A stretch of DNA of 64,000 nt from Erwinia phyllosphaerae (GTDB taxonomy: Bacteria > Pseudomonadota > Gammaproteobacteria > Enterobacterales > Enterobacteriaceae). Below are positions 18,950-28,661 of this stretch, in pieces. The position numbers were made by a program, and so were the translations under genes. The notes beneath the pieces are model-generated. The model made no database searches, had not been told where the DNA came from, and worked only from the letters and a program-made list of their open reading frames with translations. Each line of letters opens with the position of its first letter. Position 1 is the first letter of the stretch. The stretch lies in NCBI RefSeq assembly GCF_019132875.1, contig NZ_JAHSPF010000008.1, positions 124,001 through 188,000 on the forward strand, read 5' to 3'.

Positions 18950-19959
18950 AGTACGCCAACCTCTTTCCAGGCATTTTCAATCGCCTGTGCTACCGATTTA
19001 TTAAAACGTTTTTGACCGTGGCTAACGGTAAGCTTCGCAAAGGTTTTAAAGTCGGCATCCTGCGGCAGCGCTTTATCGCACACCGTGTCGTACCATGCGT
19101 GACCCGCCAGCTCCCACGCATAGCCGCCCAGCGCTTTCGCCGCCAGGTAGAAAGCATGGTTAGGAATACCGGAATTTAAGTGCACGCCGCCGTTATCGTC
19201 ACGCGTCTGCACATAGCCTTTCATATCCGCTGGCTGGGGATCTTTGCCCAACAGCGGATCGTCATAGGCCGTACCGGGTGCCGCCATAGAGCGCAGCCCT
19301 TTACCATTGATCCCTTTAGCCAGCAGCCCCTCACCAATCAGCCAGTCTGCCTTGTCGGCGGTCTGTTTATGGTGAAACTGTTTCACCAGCGAGCCAAATA
19401 CGTCCGAGAGAGATTCATTCAGCGCACCGGCCTGTTCAAAATAGATCAGACCAGCTTCGCTTTCGGTGACGCCGTGCGACAGTTCATGCCCCACCACGTC
19501 CAGCGCGATGGTAAAGCGATTGAAAATTTCGCCATCACCGTCGCCAAACACCATCTGCTGACCGTTCCAGAATGCGTTCTGATAGCCCTTGCCATAGTGC
19601 ACGGTACCTTTCAGCGTCAGACCTTTATTATCCAGCGAGTTACGCTGATAAGCCTGCCAGAAAAAGTCGTAAGTCACGCCGAGATAATCGTAAGCTTCGT
19701 TGGCCGCAACATCGTTATTGCTTGACTGACCTTCGCTGCGTACCAGCGTGCCGGGAAGATTCTGCGTCTGCTCTGAATCATAGATTTCTCGCTCGACCTT
19801 GCCTGGCGTCGCGGTTTTCGCGCCGTCCGGTTTGATCCAGCTTTCCGCCATCAGCGTCTGCACGTGCGCCAGTGTTTGACGCGCGCAGCTCTGCTGCTGG
19901 CCGGAACCGTTATCAATGATTTTACGCAGAATATAGGGAGGAATGACGCCATAATTCAT
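18946..19959 (-). CDS. Protealysin-like M4 metallopeptidase
   Basis: A 337-residue thermolysin-family zinc protease. A short propeptide begins with the PPYIL motif typical of protealysin-like precursors. The zinc motif HELSH is at 158-162, the third ligand glutamate is in NESLSD at about 182, and the catalytic histidine lies in GGVHLNSGIPNHAF. There is no signal peptide, as in Serratia protealysin, which works in or leaves the cell by an unusual route. The frame runs 26 codons further upstream, but the AAGGAG before ATG 19959 and the start of the PPL propeptide decide the start. It forms an operon with the emfourin gene. Confidence 0.93.
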   Translation of the reverse strand: MNYGVIPPYILRKIIDNGSGQQQSCARQTLAHVQTLMAESWIKPDGAKTATPGKVEREIYDSEQTQNLPGTLVRSEGQSSNNDVAANEAYDYLGVTYDFFWQAYQRNSLDNKGLTLKGTVHYGKGYQNAFWNGQQMVFGDGDGEIFNRFTIALDVVGHELSHGVTESEAGLIYFEQAGALNESLSDVFGSLVKQFHHKQTADKADWLIGEGLLAKGINGKGLRSMAAPGTAYDDPLLGKDPQPADMKGYVQTRDDNGGVHLNSGIPNHAFYLAAKALGGYAWELAGHAWYDTVCDKALPQDADFKTFAKLTVSHGQKRFNKSVAQAIENAWKEVGVL

Positions 19960-20128
19960 ACCATGCTCCTTGGTCAACAGTAAGTGTCCAAAAAGTATAG
20001 TGGCTACATTGCGTACGCGCATGACGGTCCATTGCACATTTTAACAACAAATGCGCAATGCGCTGACGAGGAATATAATTTACTGAAATCTATAATAACA
20101 GAGCAGGTTAACTGGCCCTGTAAGGCAG

Positions 20129-21505
20129 TCAGCCTGCGCTCTTTTTGGCTCGCGTTTTTTTAAGCGGCGTGATTGTCGTGACTTCGCTTTCGACCCAGCC
20201 GTCGTCCAGTCGCGTTTGTAAGCGGTCACCGGCCTTAAGCTGCGCGGTCTTTTTGACAACCTGGCCGTCGACGGCGGTGGTCACGCTAAAGCCGCGCGCC
20301 AGGGTTGCCAGCGGGCTGACGCCTTCCAGCTGGGCAGCCAGCGTGGCGAACTGCTGCTTGCTGCCGTTAAGCTGCGCCTGCATTGCCTGCTGAAGACGAT
20401 AGCGCCACTGTTGCAGCTGCTGTTGCGCACGATGCAGACGCTGCTGCGGCTGCGTGGCTGCCAGGCGCTGTGCCGCGCGTTCCTGCTGACGAGTAGCCTG
20501 ACGCAAGCTTGTTTGCATGGCGTCATCCAGCCTGCGCTGTAGCTTCATCAGCGTCGTCTGCTGACGGGCCAGGCGCAGCTGTGGATGCTGCTGCTGCAAA
20601 CGATGATGCAGCCGCGTGAAGGTGCGGCTTTGCTGAGCAAGGTAGTAATCCATTGCCATTTCCAGCCGCGTTTGCTGCGACTGTAGCTGGCGCAGCAGCT
20701 CAATCTGGTTCCGGCTTACCAGTTCCGCAGCGGCGGAAGGGGTAGGGGCGCGTAAGTCCGCAACGAAATCGGCAATAGTGACGTCCGTTTCGTGGCCTAC
20801 GGCGCTGACGATGGCGATGCGGCTGGCAAAAATAGCCCGCGCCACCCGCTCGTCGTTAAAGCTCCAGAGATCTTCCAGCGAACCGCCGCCGCGCCCGACA
20901 ATCAGCACGTCACACTCCTGACGAATATTTGCTAATTCAATCGCCCGAACGATGCGGGCCGGTGCGTCGACGCCCTGAACCGGCGTCGGATAGATGACGA
21001 CCGGCAGTGAAGGGTCGCGTCGATGAAGAACACGTAAAATATCGTGCAGCGCCGCGCCGGTAGAGGAGGTAATCACGCCTACCTGGCGCGCCGGATCCGG
21101 CAGCGGCTGTTTATGGCTTTGCTCAAACAGACCTTCGCTTGCCAGCTTTTGCTTTAGCTGTTCAAACTGTTGCTGAAGCAGACCGTCACCGGCAGGCTGC
21201 ATGCTTTCGGCAATCAGCTGATAATCGCCGCGCGGTTCATAAAGCGTAATCGTGGCGCGAACCAGCACCTGCTGACCATTTTGCGGGCGAAACGTGACGC
21301 GTCGGTTGCTGTTGCGAAACATCGCGCAGCGTACCTGAGCACCATCATCTTTAAGCGTAAAGTACCAGTGGCCGGAAGAGGGCTGGGAAAAGTTAGAGAT
21401 CTCGGCGCTCAGCCAGACCTGGCCCATCTCCATTTCCAGCAGCTTGCGCACCGTGGTATTCAGGCGGCTGACGGTAAAAATATTGGCGGTTGGCGGTAGC
21501 GACAT
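20129..21505 (-). CDS. xseA: Exodeoxyribonuclease VII large subunit
   Basis: 458 residues (456 in E. coli). An OB-fold DNA-binding domain at the N-terminus ([24 protein letters not shown]) is followed by the catalytic core ([47 protein letters not shown]) and a long Gln/Arg-rich coiled coil. A C-terminal segment LARGFSVTT completes it. Together with XseB, the enzyme degrades single-stranded DNA from both ends. It is divergent from guaB, as in E. coli. Confidence 0.97.
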   Translation of the reverse strand: MSLPPTANIFTVSRLNTTVRKLLEMEMGQVWLSAEISNFSQPSSGHWYFTLKDDGAQVRCAMFRNSNRRVTFRPQNGQQVLVRATITLYEPRGDYQLIAESMQPAGDGLLQQQFEQLKQKLASEGLFEQSHKQPLPDPARQVGVITSSTGAALHDILRVLHRRDPSLPVVIYPTPVQGVDAPARIVRAIELANIRQECDVLIVGRGGGSLEDLWSFNDERVARAIFASRIAIVSAVGHETDVTIADFVADLRAPTPSAAAELVSRNQIELLRQLQSQQTRLEMAMDYYLAQQSRTFTRLHHRLQQQHPQLRLARQQTTLMKLQRRLDDAMQTSLRQATRQQERAAQRLAATQPQQRLHRAQQQLQQWRYRLQQAMQAQLNGSKQQFATLAAQLEGVSPLATLARGFSVTTAVDGQVVKKTAQLKAGDRLQTRLDDGWVESEVTTITPLKKTRAKKSAG

Positions 21506-21594
21506 GTGATAGAGATCAAATTTTAAATCAGAGGGTTAATTAACCGATACTACATGGCTGACCGGAGGGATCAAGAGTTTTTCGTAAATAATGC

Positions 21595-21623
21595 TGGAGG
21601 CAATCGATTACGCCCTGTATAAT
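21595..21623 (+). promoter_or_regulatory. guaB promoter
   Basis: TATAAT at 21618-21623, 52 bases before guaB, inside a segment (ACGCCCTGTATAATGCCGCG) that strongly resembles the E. coli guaBA promoter region. The -35 (TGGAGG, 17 bases upstream) is poor, as expected for a regulated promoter. Confidence 0.6.
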
Positions 21624-21675
21624 GCCGCGGCAATATTTTACAAGTTCTCATTCACCCTGAGGTTGAGATATTGCT

Positions 21676-23142
21676 ATGCTAAGAATCGCTAAAGAAGCCC
21701 TGACATTTGACGACGTGCTGCTCGTTCCTGCTCATTCGACTGTTCTCCCTAACACAGCCGACCTCAGTACCCAGCTTACTAAAACCATTCGCCTGAATAT
21801 TCCTATGCTCTCTGCGGCTATGGACACCGTTACCGAAGCGGGTCTTGCTATTGCGCTGGCGCAGGAAGGCGGCCTGGGCTTTATTCATAAAAATATGTCT
21901 ATTGAGCGCCAGGCGGAAGAAGTTCGCAAGGTGAAAAAACACGAGAGCGGCGTCGTAACCGATCCGCAGACCGTGCTGCCAACAACCGCGCTGAGCGATG
22001 TGAAGATCCTGACCGAACGCAACGGCTTCGCTGGCTATCCGGTAGTCAACGGCAACAACGAGCTGGTTGGCATTATCACCGGTCGTGACGTCCGTTTCGT
22101 TACCGATATGAGCCTGCCGGTTTCTGCCGTGATGACGCCAAAAGAGCGTCTGGTGACCGTCCGTGAAGGCGAAGCTCGCGAAGTTGTGCTGCAAAAGATG
22201 CACGAAAAGCGTATCGAAAAAGCGCTGGTGGTGGATGACAGCTTCCATCTGCTGGGCATGATCACCGTTAAAGATTTCCAGAAAGCCGAACGTAAGCCTA
22301 ACGCCTGTAAAGATCACGAAGGCCGTCTGCGCGTTGGCGCGGCTGTAGGCGCTGGTGCGGGCAACGAAGAGCGCGTTGATGCGCTGGTGGCGGCTGGTGT
22401 TGACGTGCTGCTGATCGACTCTTCGCACGGTCATTCTGAAGGCGTTCTGCAACGTATTCGCGAAACGCGCGCTAAATATCCGGATCTGCAAATCCTCGGC
22501 GGCAACGTGGCAACCGGCGCTGGCGCGCTGGCACTGGTAGAAGCCGGCGTCAGCGCTGTGAAAGTGGGTATCGGCCCTGGCTCCATCTGTACTACACGTA
22601 TCGTTACCGGCGTGGGCGTACCGCAGATTACCGCTGTTTCCGACGCGGTTGCCGCCCTGGAAGGTACCGGCATCCCGGTTATCGCTGACGGCGGCATCCG
22701 CTTCTCTGGCGATATCGCCAAGGCTATCGCTGCTGGCGCAAGCGCGGTGATGGTCGGCTCTATGCTGGCCGGTACGGAAGAGTCTCCGGGCGAGATCGAA
22801 CTCTATCAGGGCCGCTCTTTCAAATCCTATCGCGGGATGGGATCGTTGGGTGCCATGTCTAAAGGTTCCTCTGACCGTTACTTCCAGACCGACAACGCGG
22901 CAGACAAGCTGGTACCGGAAGGCATTGAAGGTCGCGTAGCCTATAAGGGCCGCCTGAAAGAGATCGTGCATCAGCAGATGGGCGGCCTGCGCTCCTGTAT
23001 GGGCCTGACCGGCTGTGGCACCATCGAAGCGCTGCGTACTAAAGCAGAGTTCGTCCGCATCAGCGGCGCCGGTATTACCGAGAGCCACGTGCATGACGTG
23101 ACCATTACTAAAGAGTCGCCAAACTACCGCATGGGTTCCTGA
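21676..23142 (+). CDS. guaB: IMP dehydrogenase
   Basis: 488 residues, the E. coli length. It oxidises IMP to XMP with NAD+, the first committed step to GMP. A TIM barrel is interrupted by a CBS-domain pair at about residues 93-205. The catalytic cysteine is in GPGSICTTR, and [12 protein letters not shown] and the flap region RYFQ are intact. SD GAGGTTGAG lies upstream. guaA follows after 77 bases that contain a hairpin. Confidence 0.98.
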   Translation: MLRIAKEALTFDDVLLVPAHSTVLPNTADLSTQLTKTIRLNIPMLSAAMDTVTEAGLAIALAQEGGLGFIHKNMSIERQAEEVRKVKKHESGVVTDPQTVLPTTALSDVKILTERNGFAGYPVVNGNNELVGIITGRDVRFVTDMSLPVSAVMTPKERLVTVREGEAREVVLQKMHEKRIEKALVVDDSFHLLGMITVKDFQKAERKPNACKDHEGRLRVGAAVGAGAGNEERVDALVAAGVDVLLIDSSHGHSEGVLQRIRETRAKYPDLQILGGNVATGAGALALVEAGVSAVKVGIGPGSICTTRIVTGVGVPQITAVSDAVAALEGTGIPVIADGGIRFSGDIAKAIAAGASAVMVGSMLAGTEESPGEIELYQGRSFKSYRGMGSLGAMSKGSSDRYFQTDNAADKLVPEGIEGRVAYKGRLKEIVHQQMGGLRSCMGLTGCGTIEALRTKAEFVRISGAGITESHVHDVTITKESPNYRMGS

Positions 23143-23155
23143 TAACCCGGCCTGA

Positions 23156-23179
23156 CGCCCGGCGCTGACCGGGCGTTTT
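23156..23179 (+). terminator. Hairpin between guaB and guaA
   Basis: CGCCCGG/CCGGGCG stem with 6-base loop and TTTTA. The tail is short and guaA depends on the guaB promoter in E. coli, so partial termination or mRNA stabilisation is likely. Confidence 0.6.
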
Positions 23180-23219
23180 ACTTAATCCCTGTATTTGTTT
23201 ATCGCTCTGGAATAGCCCA

Positions 23220-24800
23220 ATGACCACGGAAAATATCCATAAACACCGCATCCTGATCCTTGATTTCGGCTCGCAGTATACGCAGCTGGTTGCACGTCGC
23301 GTGCGTGAACTGGGCGTTTACTGTGAACTGTGGGCGTGGGACGTCACTGAAGAGCAGATCCGCCAGTTTAATCCAAACGGGATTATTCTGTCAGGCGGCC
23401 CGGAAAGCACCACCGAACACAACAGCCCGCGCGCGCCGGAATATGTCTTCACGGCTGGCGTACCGGTCTTCGGCGTTTGCTACGGCATGCAAACCATGGC
23501 GCTGCAGCTGGGCGGCAAGGTAGAAGGTTCCAGCGAGCGTGAGTTTGGCTATGCGCAGGTTGAAGTTGGCGTGGAAAGTGCGCTGACCCGCGGTATCGAA
23601 GATTCTCTGAGCGCCGACGGTAAGCCGCTGCTGGACGTCTGGATGAGCCACGGCGACAAGGTTACCGCTATCCCGTCTGACTTTGTCACCGTTGCCAGCA
23701 CCGACAGCTGCCCGTTTGCCATTATGGCTAACGAAGAGAAGCGCCTGTACGGCGTGCAGTTCCATCCGGAAGTGACCCATACCCGCCAGGGGCTGCGCCT
23801 GCTGGAGCGTTTTGTACTGGATATCTGCCAGTGTGAAGCGCTGTGGACGCCGGCAAAAATTATTGAAGATGCCGTTGAGCGCCTGCGCGAGCAGGTAGGT
23901 AACGATAAAGTCATCCTGGGTTTGTCCGGCGGCGTGGACTCTTCCGTTACCGCCATGCTGCTGCATCGCGCCATTGGCGATCGCCTGACCTGCGTATTTG
24001 TTGATAACGGTCTGCTGCGCCTGAACGAAGCCGAGCAGGTAATGGATATGTTTGGCGACCACTTCGGCCTGAATATCATCCATGTGGAAGGCGAAAAACG
24101 CTTCCTTGACGCGCTGGCGGGCACGGATGAGCCGGAAGCCAAGCGTAAAATTATCGGTCGTGTCTTTGTCGAAGTCTTTGACGAAGAAGCGCTGAAGCTG
24201 GAAGACGTTAAATGGCTGGCGCAGGGCACTATCTATCCTGACGTGATTGAATCCGCCGCTTCCGCCACCGGCAAAGCGCACGTGATTAAATCGCACCATA
24301 ACGTAGGCGGCCTGCCGAAAGAGATGAAGATGGGGCTGGTCGAACCGCTGCGTGAATTGTTTAAGGATGAAGTACGCAAAATCGGTCTTGAGCTGGGCCT
24401 GCCGTACAACATGCTTTACCGTCACCCGTTCCCTGGCCCTGGTCTGGGCGTGCGCGTACTGGGCGAAGTGAAGAAAGAGTATTGCGATCTGCTGCGCCGT
24501 GCCGATGCGATCTTTATTGAAGAGCTGCATAAAGCCGACCTGTATAACAAGGTCAGCCAGGCGTTCACCGTCTTCCTGCCGGTTCGTTCCGTAGGCGTCA
24601 TGGGCGATGGCCGTAAATACGACTGGGTTGTATCGCTGCGTGCGGTAGAAACCATCGACTTTATGACCGCGCACTGGGCGCATCTGCCTTATGACTTCCT
24701 GGGCCGCGTTTCTAACCGCATTATTAATGAAATCGACGGTATTTCCCGCGTGGTTTACGATATCTCCGGTAAGCCGCCAGCGACGATTGAGTGGGAATAA
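23220..24800 (+). CDS. guaA: GMP synthase (glutamine-hydrolysing)
   Basis: 526 residues (525 in E. coli). The N-terminal class I amidotransferase domain has the catalytic cysteine in VCYGMQTMA and histidine in QFHPEV. The ATP pyrophosphatase domain carries LSGGVDSSV, and a C-terminal dimerisation domain ends with PPATIEWE. It converts XMP to GMP with glutamine. It forms an operon with guaB and ends at a clear terminator. Confidence 0.98.
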   Translation: MTTENIHKHRILILDFGSQYTQLVARRVRELGVYCELWAWDVTEEQIRQFNPNGIILSGGPESTTEHNSPRAPEYVFTAGVPVFGVCYGMQTMALQLGGKVEGSSEREFGYAQVEVGVESALTRGIEDSLSADGKPLLDVWMSHGDKVTAIPSDFVTVASTDSCPFAIMANEEKRLYGVQFHPEVTHTRQGLRLLERFVLDICQCEALWTPAKIIEDAVERLREQVGNDKVILGLSGGVDSSVTAMLLHRAIGDRLTCVFVDNGLLRLNEAEQVMDMFGDHFGLNIIHVEGEKRFLDALAGTDEPEAKRKIIGRVFVEVFDEEALKLEDVKWLAQGTIYPDVIESAASATGKAHVIKSHHNVGGLPKEMKMGLVEPLRELFKDEVRKIGLELGLPYNMLYRHPFPGPGLGVRVLGEVKKEYCDLLRRADAIFIEELHKADLYNKVSQAFTVFLPVRSVGVMGDGRKYDWVVSLRAVETIDFMTAHWAHLPYDFLGRVSNRIINEIDGISRVVYDISGKPPATIEWE

Positions 24801-24846
24801 GTTCACGTCTGGCAACAGCCTGCACGTAAAAGCAATAAACACCTCT

Positions 24847-24872
24847 AAGCCCGCATAACCGCGGGCTTTTTT
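24847..24872 (+). terminator. Intrinsic terminator after guaA
   Basis: AAGCCCGC/GCGGGCTT stem, 6-base loop, six T's. Confidence 0.88.
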
Positions 24873-25020
24873 AAGCACTTGCATCCATAAGCGTCGTTTC
24901 GAAGAATATAAAATCAAACTACTCGGTTGCCGTCACCCCCTGGCAAAATGACAGCACGCCTTCATCTCATTAGCCGAAATCTTTAAATCGGTTGTAGAGG
25001 CATGCTTGCCGCACCCAAGG

Positions 25021-26109
25021 TTACAGATGCTGGATTTTCATCAGTGTTGCCGCGTTTTCCCAGGCGACTTTATTGCGTTCGCTGTCGGAGATGTTCGCGT
25101 TGCGGATCCAGTCCGTCGCGGTTTTCGTATCCTCAAACGGATAGTCTACTGAAAACATCACATTATGCTCACCCATAGAGTCCAGCGCACAGCGCAGCGC
25201 AGCGTCGTCGCAGACGCCAGAAGTGGTCAGCATGATGTTACGGCGCAGATACCATGAAGGCAGATGCTGAATCTCATATTTTGTATTGGCAATTTTATAA
25301 CGACTGTCGAGACGCCATATTTGAATCGGGAGCGTTTCACCCATATGCCCCAGAATAATTTTGGCCCCCGGGAAGCGGTCAAAGGTGCCGCTAAATACCA
25401 GCCGAAGCGCATGTGAACATGTCTCTGCGGCCCAGCTCCATACTGGCCCCCACATTTCCGGATGATTAGCATACATGTGTGGGTAATCAGGTGGGTTGCC
25501 CGGATGAATATAAACAGGCACGGCCAGCTCTTCTACCCGTTGCCAGAAAACATCATAACGGCGATCGTCCAGGTAAAGCCCGTTTGTTTCCCCGTTAATC
25601 ATCCCTCCCTGCATTTGGAGCTGCCTGACGCAGCGTTCAAGCTCATCTGCGGCGGCCTGCGGATCCTGCATGGCAAGGTGAGCGAAACCACCATAGCGCG
25701 TCGGGCGTTTTTGCATTTCTGCCGCCAGCCGGTCATTGGCATAGCGCGCCAGGCGAACGGCTTTATTCGTGTCCGGCTCAATCTGCACGCCAGGGCCGGA
25801 AAGAGAGAGTACGGCAAAATCAATGCCGTGCTCATCCATGATATCAAGCCTGCGTTGACCAAAATCAGAAAGGGGCGTCACGACTTTATCCACCAGCCCG
25901 CTTTTCAGGTTCTGCTGGGTTTCATGCAGATATCCCTCGAACTCGGGCAGCATAAAGTGCTCTTCAAGCGCAATGATGCGTTTGGGCTTGAGCTTTACCT
26001 GAGCGAGCTGGCTGGCTGCGGAGGCACTCAGGGTACCGCCTGCCAGTAAAGACGTCCCCGCGACCACTGATGCAGCGGCTCCGCGAAGAAAGTTACGGCG
26101 ATCTGACAT
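25021..26109 (-). CDS. Tat-exported amidohydrolase (ACMSD / resorcylate decarboxylase-like)
   Basis: 362 residues. The N-terminus SDRRNFLRGAAASVVAG is a twin-arginine signal ending near ASA, so the enzyme is probably exported folded. The body is an amidohydrolase-2 TIM barrel: ALEEHF at the start of the mature part (where other members have the metal-binding HxH), the histidine in YIHPGNPPDYP, LGHMGE, and the late aspartate in SVDYPFED. Relatives decarboxylate or hydrolyse aromatic acids; the substrate is unknown. The ATG at 26109 is preferred because GAGGAG precedes it and a TTG six codons upstream overlaps that SD. A TetR gene and a palindrome stand directly upstream. Confidence 0.85.
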   Translation of the reverse strand: MSDRRNFLRGAAASVVAGTSLLAGGTLSASAASQLAQVKLKPKRIIALEEHFMLPEFEGYLHETQQNLKSGLVDKVVTPLSDFGQRRLDIMDEHGIDFAVLSLSGPGVQIEPDTNKAVRLARYANDRLAAEMQKRPTRYGGFAHLAMQDPQAAADELERCVRQLQMQGGMINGETNGLYLDDRRYDVFWQRVEELAVPVYIHPGNPPDYPHMYANHPEMWGPVWSWAAETCSHALRLVFSGTFDRFPGAKIILGHMGETLPIQIWRLDSRYKIANTKYEIQHLPSWYLRRNIMLTTSGVCDDAALRCALDSMGEHNVMFSVDYPFEDTKTATDWIRNANISDSERNKVAWENAATLMKIQHL

Positions 26110-26139
26110 GAGAAAAATGCTCCTCAATAAATTAATTTA

Positions 26140-26158
26140 AGAAACGACTATCGTTTCT
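26140..26158. promoter_or_regulatory. Palindromic operator, probable TetR site
   Basis: AGAAACGA CTA TCGTTTCT, a perfect 8-base inverted repeat around 3 bases, lying 31 bases before the amidohydrolase start codon and downstream of the TetR gene. Size and position fit a TetR-family operator. Confidence 0.7.
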
Positions 26159-26243
26159 AAATTAATATTAGCTAGCCGACCGTTTTAAATCCCAGCGTAA
26201 AACGTCTCCGGCTGTAACTAACGGCAAGGTTGAGTAAATCGAG

Positions 26244-26873
26244 CTAGAGGAGCAGCGGCCTGAAGTCAGTTAAAACCCGGTCGATGATTAGACCCATTTC
26301 AGACTCGGTTGGCGCTGGGGTGATCCCCAGTGAGATATCCCGCAGTAGAGGAGTGACGATTAGCGCCTGCAGATAGGCAGCGCCGTTCTGCGGCCAGGAG
26401 GGGTTGATCCATCCCGCGGAACGCGCCTCTTCAAGCCAGCGGTTGAGCATGCTGCTGGCATTAACAATTCCGCCGCTCCGGTAAACGGCAAGCTTCTCAC
26501 GCTTATCGGCCTTTTCATTTTGTAGATACTTGTAAATAGCTACTGATTCTCTTGAGAGCACACGCGATCCCAGCGCGATAAAAAAGAGGCGCAGTTTGTT
26601 AAGCACATCTTCCTTGCTGGAAGCCTTATGCAGCTCGGGTAAGGTGCGGGTTGACGTCCAGGCCACGATCATTTCATTTATCAGCATGTCTTTGCTGTCG
26701 AAGTATTTATAAATGGTTTTCTTGGCAAGCCTGCTTTGCCGGGCAATTTCGTCAATGGAAACAGCGGAGACGCCTTTAACCTCAATAATATCAATCGCCG
26801 CTGAGAAAACGGTCTTTCTAATTAACGCCATCGATTTTGCTGGTCTGCCGCGGGCAGCTGTTTCTTTCATCAT
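26244..26873 (-). CDS. TetR/AcrR family transcriptional regulator
   Basis: 209 residues. The N-terminal helix-turn-helix reads VSAVSIDEIARQSRLAKKTIYKYFDSKDML, the classic TetR DNA-binding pattern. The C-terminal two thirds is a helical ligand domain with no close named relative I can recall. It is on the same strand as, and 134 bases upstream of, the amidohydrolase gene, with the operator-like palindrome between them. It probably represses the amidohydrolase and responds to an aromatic or related compound; this is inferred. Two adjacent ATGs could serve as start. Confidence 0.9.
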   Translation of the reverse strand: MMKETAARGRPAKSMALIRKTVFSAAIDIIEVKGVSAVSIDEIARQSRLAKKTIYKYFDSKDMLINEMIVAWTSTRTLPELHKASSKEDVLNKLRLFFIALGSRVLSRESVAIYKYLQNEKADKREKLAVYRSGGIVNASSMLNRWLEEARSAGWINPSWPQNGAAYLQALIVTPLLRDISLGITPAPTESEMGLIIDRVLTDFRPLLL

Positions 26874-27192
26874 CGTTACATTCCAGATTATCCTTTTTAA
26901 AATGTAACATGCGCAGGGGATGGCGTCTTCTGGATGGGAGAGAGCAAGGGCTTAACGCTGGTCTCCTGCTAAATTTACCCACAAGCAGCAAAAAGGATGG
27001 CGTCTCAGAATCAGTATTGAACGGCTACCGGAAAGCATGGGTCATCAGAAAAATTTGTGCAAAAAAGGAGCCGGTTTCAGGCAATCTTCGAGCTGTTTCG
27101 CAGTCTTAAAACAACGTTAAAAAAACCAGTCCTGAGCAATTTCAACCCGTGCTAAAGTCCGGCCATGTCAAACGGAATGACAGGATGAAAGG
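26874..27192. other. Intergenic region between tetR and the Rpn gene
   Basis: 319 bases between divergent genes. An open frame at 26837-27109 overlaps the TetR start and has no ribosome site or recognisable content. I see no RNA gene, repeat or clear promoter here. Confidence 0.5.
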
Positions 27193-28101
27193 ATGAAGCT
27201 GACTCCAACCCCGCATGATGCTTTCTTTAAGCAGTATCTGAGCCATGTAGAAACGGCCAAAGACTTTTTGCGGATTCATGTACCCGTCGCGCTACTTCGC
27301 GATTGCGATCTTAACACCTTGAGGCTGGCATCCGGCAGCTTCATTGAAGATAATTTGCGGTCCTGTCATTCAGATGTGCTTTATGCGCTGAAAACCAAAG
27401 ACGGCGAGGGATATATCTATTGCCTCATTGAACATCAAAGCTCGCCGGACAGGCAAATGAGTTTTCGTCTGATGCGTTACGCCATAGCAGCCATGCAACA
27501 GCATCTGGATGCTGGCCATAAAAAGCTGCCGCTGGTTATCCCGATTCTGTTTTATCACGGAGCTGTCTCGCCTTACCCTTACACCATGGACTGGCTACAG
27601 GGATTCAGTAATCCCGATCTTGCCAGGCAGCTATATAGCTGCGAGTTTCCTTTGGTTGACATTACGGCGATTGCTGATGATAAAATCATCACTCACCGTC
27701 GTGTCGCTATGCTGGAGCTGCTGCAAAAGCATATTCGCCTGCGGGATTTAGCGACGCTGGAAGAGCAGCTGATCGCGCTGTTAAAAAACGGGGAAATTCA
27801 TGATGAACAGCTGATATTGCTGGTCAATTACATAGTGCAAGCGGGACAGGCGACCGACGCGGAAGGGCTTTTGCGCCGACTGGCGCAGCGTTCATCAAAG
27901 CATAAGGAGATACTGATGACTATAGCAGAGCAGCTGGAACAAATTGGTTTGAAAAAAGGCCTTAAACAAGGCCGTACTGAGGGCGCAAAACAGGCGAAAC
28001 TGGAAGTCGCCCGCAAAATGCTTGCTGGTGGGCTGGACCTTAATATGGTCAGAAAAATGACGGGGCTGCCGACCAAAGCGTTAAAACAGCTCGCCCATTA
28101 A
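27193..28101 (+). CDS. Rpn family recombination-promoting nuclease (YhgA-like)
   Basis: 302 residues. The N-terminal PTPHDAFFKQYLSHVETAKDFL and the PD-(D/E)XK-type core SDVLYALKTKDGEGYIYCLIEHQS identify the Rpn/transposase_31 family. These proteins cut DNA and raise RecA-independent recombination in E. coli. The C-terminal region has the variable lysine-rich KKGLKQGRTEGAKQ stretch common in the family. SD AGGATGAAAGG precedes the ATG. There are no terminal inverted repeats, so this is a lone gene rather than an insertion sequence. It lies in the variable stretch between guaA and mgtE. Confidence 0.9.
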   Translation: MKLTPTPHDAFFKQYLSHVETAKDFLRIHVPVALLRDCDLNTLRLASGSFIEDNLRSCHSDVLYALKTKDGEGYIYCLIEHQSSPDRQMSFRLMRYAIAAMQQHLDAGHKKLPLVIPILFYHGAVSPYPYTMDWLQGFSNPDLARQLYSCEFPLVDITAIADDKIITHRRVAMLELLQKHIRLRDLATLEEQLIALLKNGEIHDEQLILLVNYIVQAGQATDAEGLLRRLAQRSSKHKEILMTIAEQLEQIGLKKGLKQGRTEGAKQAKLEVARKMLAGGLDLNMVRKMTGLPTKALKQLAH

Positions 28102-28152
28102 TGTGCGCGGCGGGAGCCCATGCTCCGTGGCTGTTACAGTCGCCGGCAAATA

Positions 28153-28192
28153 ATGGCCGCATCATCCGTCTGCGTGCGGCCATCTTCGTTTT
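28153..28192 (+). terminator. Terminator-like hairpin after the Rpn gene
   Basis: ATGGCCGC/GCGGCCAT stem with 15-base loop followed by CTTCGTTTT. Confidence 0.55.
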
Positions 28193-28206
28193 ATCGACCA
28201 GTCATT

Positions 28207-28277
28207 ATTTAATGGTATAGCAAAAAAAGTTGTGTTCAGCCCCGGGGGAGATTAAAAACCCGCCAGTATCGATCAGG
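28207..28277 (-). pseudogene. mgtE: Relic of the mgtE 3' end
   Basis: This 71-base stretch aligns with the true mgtE 3' end at 29176-29244, in the same orientation, with a 2-base length difference. Matching pieces include ATTTAATGGT, AGCAAAAAAA and CCGCC-GTATCG-TCAGG. Read on the - strand it still encodes DTGGF, as MgtE does near its C-terminus (DTGGFFIF), but the rest has decayed. The two copies bracket vapBC, suggesting that the toxin-antitoxin pair was inserted at, or duplicated with, the mgtE end. Confidence 0.75.
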
Positions 28278-28353
28278 TGATGGGGAGGCATGGATGAAGC
28301 TTAATTCACTGAATTCTAAGGATATTGGCAGGATTTCTTTATATGGATTGTGT

Positions 28354-28380
28354 ATATCCCATTGACATATCCCGTCATTG
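28354..28380. promoter_or_regulatory. Repeated motif upstream of vapB
   Basis: Two near-direct repeats, ATATCCCATTG (28354-28364) and ATATCCCGTCATTG (28367-28380), surround a TTGACA (28362-28367). They may be an autoregulatory VapBC operator; no well-spaced -10 is visible, so the promoter call is weak. Confidence 0.35.
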
Positions 28381-28430
28381 TATTAAGCTGATTCCTGTAT
28401 AAAATTTCAACAGAAAGGGACAGGAAAAAA

Positions 28431-28661
28431 ATGGAAAAAACGACCGTATTTAAAAGTAATCGCAGCCAGGCGGTTCGCCTGCCGAAGGCCGTTGCTTTAC
28501 CTGAAGACGTAAAACATGTGGATATTATTGCCGTAGGGCGCACACGTATTATTACGCCTGCGGGTGAGGGCTGGGATAGTTGGTTTGAGGGAGAAAACGT
28601 CACGTCTGATTTTATGCTTGCGCGCGACCAGCCAGAGCAACAGGACAGAGAAGCATTCTGA
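28431..28661 (+). CDS. vapB: VapB-type antitoxin (AbrB/SpoVT fold)
   Basis: 76 residues. The N-terminal TTVFKSNRSQAVRLPKAVALP is the swapped-hairpin AbrB DNA-binding fold of VapB antitoxins. The C-terminal acidic tail (WFEGENVTSDFMLARDQP) would wrap the toxin. The SD is AGGA, 10 bases before the ATG. Its stop overlaps the vapC start by one base, the usual arrangement for coupled antitoxin and toxin. VapB neutralises VapC and represses the operon. Confidence 0.92.
   Translation: MEKTTVFKSNRSQAVRLPKAVALPEDVKHVDIIAVGRTRIITPAGEGWDSWFEGENVTSDFMLARDQPEQQDREAF

Larger units (their letters stand above)
28102..28430. other. Intergenic region with terminator, mgtE relic and vapBC upstream region
   Basis: The 329 bases hold the hairpin at 28153-28192, the decayed mgtE 3' end copy at 28207-28277, and the vapBC upstream region with two ATATCCC repeats. 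There is no intact gene. Confidence 0.7.

Noticed and set aside
21679-24917. Long antisense open frames over guaB and guaA (over 450 codons each)
   Set aside because: They mirror highly biased codon use of the sense genes; products are His/Arg/Gln-rich without any recognisable domain.
26837-27109. Possible 90-codon gene upstream of the Rpn gene
   Set aside because: It overlaps the start of the TetR gene on the other strand, has no SD, and shows no recognisable content.
27193-28101. Insertion sequence at the Rpn gene
   Set aside because: No terminal inverted repeats or target duplication; Rpn proteins are stand-alone nucleases.
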